From Pseudomonadota bacterium (lineage in GTDB: Bacteria > Pseudomonadota > Gammaproteobacteria > Burkholderiales > Burkholderiaceae_C): a DNA stretch of 7,157 bases. Where the stretch lies: the NCBI GenBank assembly GCA_023396625.1, contig JAEWVY010000374.1, forward strand, positions 1-7,157, written 5' to 3'. This document shows positions 4,633 through 7,157 of the stretch, piece after piece (within the stretch, counting starts at the first letter, position 1; each line of letters begins with the position of its first letter). The position numbers and the translations under genes were made by a program. The notes under the pieces are model-generated. The model was not told the DNA's origin. It worked only from the letters and a program-made list of their open reading frames with translations, and did no database searches.

Positions 4633-7157
4633 ATGTTGAAAACCTACCGTGACCATGTGGCCGAACGCGCCGCGCTCGGCATTCCGCCGCTGCCGCTGAC
4701 GGCGAAACAGACCGCAGAATTGGTCGAGCTGCTGAAAACTCCGCCCAAAGGGGAGGAGGCCTTCCTGGTCGATCTGATCACCCACCGTGTCCCCGCCGGT
4801 GTGGATGACGCCGCCAAGGTCAAGGCCAGCTATCTGGCCGCCGTGGCGCACGGCAGCGAGAAGTGCGCGCTGATTTCACGTGAAAAGGCCACCGAACTGC
4901 TGGGCACCATGCTGGGCGGCTACAACCTGACGCCGCTGATCGATCTGCTGGATGATGCCCAGGTGGGGGCCGTGGCTGCCGCGGGCTTGAAAAAGACCCT
5001 GCTCATGTTCGACCAGTTCCATGACGTGCAGGAAAAGGCCGCCAAGGGCAACGCCCATGCCAAGGCCGTGCTGCAAAGCTGGGCCGATGCCGAGTGGTTC
5101 ACCAGCCGCCCGGAAGTGCCCCAGAGCATCACGCTGACCGTGTTCAAGGTCACCGGCGAGACCAACACCGACGACCTGTCGCCCGCGCCCGATGCCTGGA
5201 GCCGCCCCGACATTCCGCTGCATGCGCTGGCCATGCTCAAGAACAAGCGCGACGGCATCACGCCCGAGGAAGACGGCAAGCGCGGCCCGGTCAAGTTTCT
5301 GGAAGATTTGCGTGCCAAGGGCCACCTCGTGGCCTACGTGGGCGACGTGGTCGGCACGGGCTCCAGCCGCAAGTCGGCCACCAACTCCGTGCTGTGGTTC
5401 ACGGGCGAGGACATTCCCTTCGTGCCGAACAAGCGCTTCGGCGGCGTGTGCCTGGGTTCCAAAATCGCCCCGATCTTCTACAACACCATGGAAGACGCGG
5501 GCGCGCTGCCGATCGAACTGGATGTGAGCCAGATGAACATGGGCGACACCATCGAGCTGCGGCCCTATGAAGGCAAGGCGCTCAAGGACGGCAAGGTGGT
5601 GGCCGAGTTCACCGTCAAGAGCGAGGTGCTGTTCGACGAAGTGCGCGCCGGCGGCCGCATCCCCCTGATCATCGGCCGCGGCCTGACCGCCAAGGCGCGC
5701 GAGGCGCTGGGCCTGGCGCCCTCGACGCTGTTCCGTCTGCCCAAGAACCCGACGGCCAAGGCCAAGGGCTTCACGCTGGCGCAGAAGATGGTGGGACGCG
5801 CCTGCGGCCTGCCCGAGGGCCAGGGCGTGCTGCCCGGCACCTACTGTGAACCGAAGATGACCTCCGTCGGTTCGCAGGACACCACCGGTCCCATGACGCG
5901 CGACGAGCTGAAAGACCTGGCCTGCCTGGGCTTCAGTGCCGACCTGGTGATGCAGTCCTTCTGCCACACCGCCGCGTACCCCAAGCCCGTGGACGTGAAG
6001 ATGCACCATGAGCTGCCCGAGTTCATCAGCACGCGTGGCGGCGTGGCGCTGCGCCCGGGCGACGGCGTGATCCATTCCTGGCTGAACCGCCTGTTGCTGC
6101 CCGACACCGTGGGCACCGGCGGCGACAGCCACACGCGCTTTCCCATCGGCATCAGCTTCCCGGCAGGTTCCGGCCTGGTGGCCTTCGCCGCCGCCACGGG
6201 CGTGATGCCGCTGGACATGCCCGAGAGCGTGCTGGTGCGCTTCAAGGGCAAGATGCAGCCCGGCGTCACGCTGCGAGACCTGGTCAACGCCATTCCGCTG
6301 TACGCCATCAAGCAGGGCTTGCTGACGGTGGAGAAGAAGGGCAAGAAGAACGTGTTCTCCGGCCGCATCCTGGAAATCGAAGGTCTGCCCGACTTGAAGG
6401 TGGAGCAGGCCTTCGAGTTGACCGACGCTTCCGCCGAGCGCTCGGCCGCCGGCTGCACGGTGCACCTGAACAAGGAGCCGATCATCGAATACATCCACAG
6501 CAACATCACGCTGATGAAGTGGATGATCGCCAACGGTTACCAGGACAAGCGCACGTTGGAGCGCCGCATCGCGGCCCAGGAGGCGTGGCTCAAGAACCCG
6601 CAGCTGCTCAAGGCCGACGCCGATGCCGAGTACGCCGCCGTGATCGAGATCGACCTGGCCGACGTGCACGAACCCATCGTGGCCTGCCCGAACGATCCGG
6701 ACGACGTGAAGACCCTGAGCGAAGTGGCCGGCACCAAGATCGACGAGGTGTTCATCGGTTCGTGCATGACCAATATCGGCCACTTCCGTGCCGCGTCCAA
6801 GCTGCTCGAAGGCAAGCGCGACATTCCCGTCAAGCTCTGGGTGGCGCCGCCCACCAAGATGGACGCCAAGCAACTGACCGAGGAAGGCCACTACGGCGTG
6901 TTCGGCATGGCCGGCGCGCGCACCGAAATGCCCGGCTGCTCGCTGTGCATGGGCAATCAGGCGCAGATCCGCGAAGGCTCGACCGCCATGTCCACCAGCA
7001 CCCGCAACTTCCCCAACCGCCTCGGGCGCAACACCGACGTCTATCTGGGTTCGGCGGAACTGTCGGCGATCTGCGCGACCCTCGGCCGCATCCCGACCCG
7101 CGAGGAATACCTCGCCGACGTCGGCGTGATCAACGCCCAGGGCGACCAGATCTACCG
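4633..7157 (+). CDS. acnB: Bifunctional aconitate hydratase 2 / 2-methylisocitrate dehydratase AcnB (partial, C-terminus cut by window edge)
   Basis: Iron-sulfur aconitase B interconverts citrate and isocitrate via cis-aconitate in the TCA cycle; many members also hydrate 2-methylaconitate in the methylcitrate cycle. The open frame runs 841 codons to the window edge with no stop. The family is about 860-865 residues, so some 20 are missing. The domain order is that of AcnB: an alpha-helical HEAT-like domain (about 1-160), the swivelling domain (about 165-385) with the GTGSSRKSATN substrate loop at 241-251, then the three-part catalytic core with TTGPMTRDEL and GGDSHTRFP (496-504). The [4Fe-4S] ligands are Cys711 (GSCMTN), Cys769 and Cys772 (PGCSLCMGN), nearly the same numbering as E. 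coli AcnB. ATG 4633 has GGAG (4620-4623) nine bases upstream. It follows the exported-protein gene by 95 bp and may be read from the mdh promoter or from one not recognised here. Confidence 0.97.
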   Translation, partial: MLKTYRDHVAERAALGIPPLPLTAKQTAELVELLKTPPKGEEAFLVDLITHRVPAGVDDAAKVKASYLAAVAHGSEKCALISREKATELLGTMLGGYNLTPLIDLLDDAQVGAVAAAGLKKTLLMFDQFHDVQEKAAKGNAHAKAVLQSWADAEWFTSRPEVPQSITLTVFKVTGETNTDDLSPAPDAWSRPDIPLHALAMLKNKRDGITPEEDGKRGPVKFLEDLRAKGHLVAYVGDVVGTGSSRKSATNSVLWFTGEDIPFVPNKRFGGVCLGSKIAPIFYNTMEDAGALPIELDVSQMNMGDTIELRPYEGKALKDGKVVAEFTVKSEVLFDEVRAGGRIPLIIGRGLTAKAREALGLAPSTLFRLPKNPTAKAKGFTLAQKMVGRACGLPEGQGVLPGTYCEPKMTSVGSQDTTGPMTRDELKDLACLGFSADLVMQSFCHTAAYPKPVDVKMHHELPEFISTRGGVALRPGDGVIHSWLNRLLLPDTVGTGGDSHTRFPIGISFPAGSGLVAFAAATGVMPLDMPESVLVRFKGKMQPGVTLRDLVNAIPLYAIKQGLLTVEKKGKKNVFSGRILEIEGLPDLKVEQAFELTDASAERSAAGCTVHLNKEPIIEYIHSNITLMKWMIANGYQDKRTLERRIAAQEAWLKNPQLLKADADAEYAAVIEIDLADVHEPIVACPNDPDDVKTLSEVAGTKIDEVFIGSCMTNIGHFRAASKLLEGKRDIPVKLWVAPPTKMDAKQLTEEGHYGVFGMAGARTEMPGCSLCMGNQAQIREGSTAMSTSTRNFPNRLGRNTDVYLGSAELSAICATLGRIPTREEYLADVGVINAQGDQIY

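Noticed and set aside
4876..6891. Very long open frame (671 codons) on the minus strand, antisense to acnB.
   Set aside because: acnB is unmistakable on the plus strand, with all three cluster cysteines. The reverse frame is a His/Gly/Gln/Val-rich mirror of its codon use with no domain signature.

Overview
The window reads as a chromosomal tricarboxylic acid (TCA) cycle locus from a high-GC betaproteobacterium. It is most likely of the order Burkholderiales and probably the family Comamonadaceae. The basis is the gene order (sdhD-sdhC-gntR facing mdh-citE-like-acnB), the AcnB and SdhC/SdhD protein signatures, strong GC bias at third codon positions, and a repeat-like segment upstream of acnB. 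The placement is inference from recalled gene order and protein character, not from a database search.

Left arm, minus strand (1-1672): a GntR-family (HutC-type, UTRA domain) regulator is followed by sdhC and sdhD, the two haem-binding membrane anchors of succinate dehydrogenase. sdhD runs off the left edge. The catalytic sdhA and sdhB genes would be expected beyond it.

Centre (1673-1858): this 186-bp divergent control region carries two well-formed sigma70-type promoters back to back, one for gntR leftward and one for mdh rightward. Their -35 boxes are one base apart. An array of three 7-bp half-sites (one inverted, two tandem) fills the spacer and part of the -35 box of the gntR promoter. 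This is the natural candidate operator for the GntR protein. A GC-only hairpin lies in the predicted mdh leader.

Right arm, plus strand (1859-7157): mdh (malate dehydrogenase), a CitE/HpcH-type CoA-ester lyase of unknown substrate, a small exported Lys/Ala/Ser-rich protein of unknown function, and acnB (aconitase B, cut at the right edge about 20 codons before its usual end). Gaps of 22 and 23 bp join mdh, the lyase and the exported protein into a likely operon. acnB follows after 95 bp, with no convincing promoter or terminator seen between.

Succinate dehydrogenase, malate dehydrogenase and aconitase all belong to the TCA cycle, so the GntR regulator between the two arms is plausibly a metabolite-responsive controller of central carbon flux. 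The least understood parts are the lyase, the exported protein and the control region. No mobile element, RNA gene, CRISPR array or new defence-like system was seen, and no stretch over 300 bases lacks a gene.
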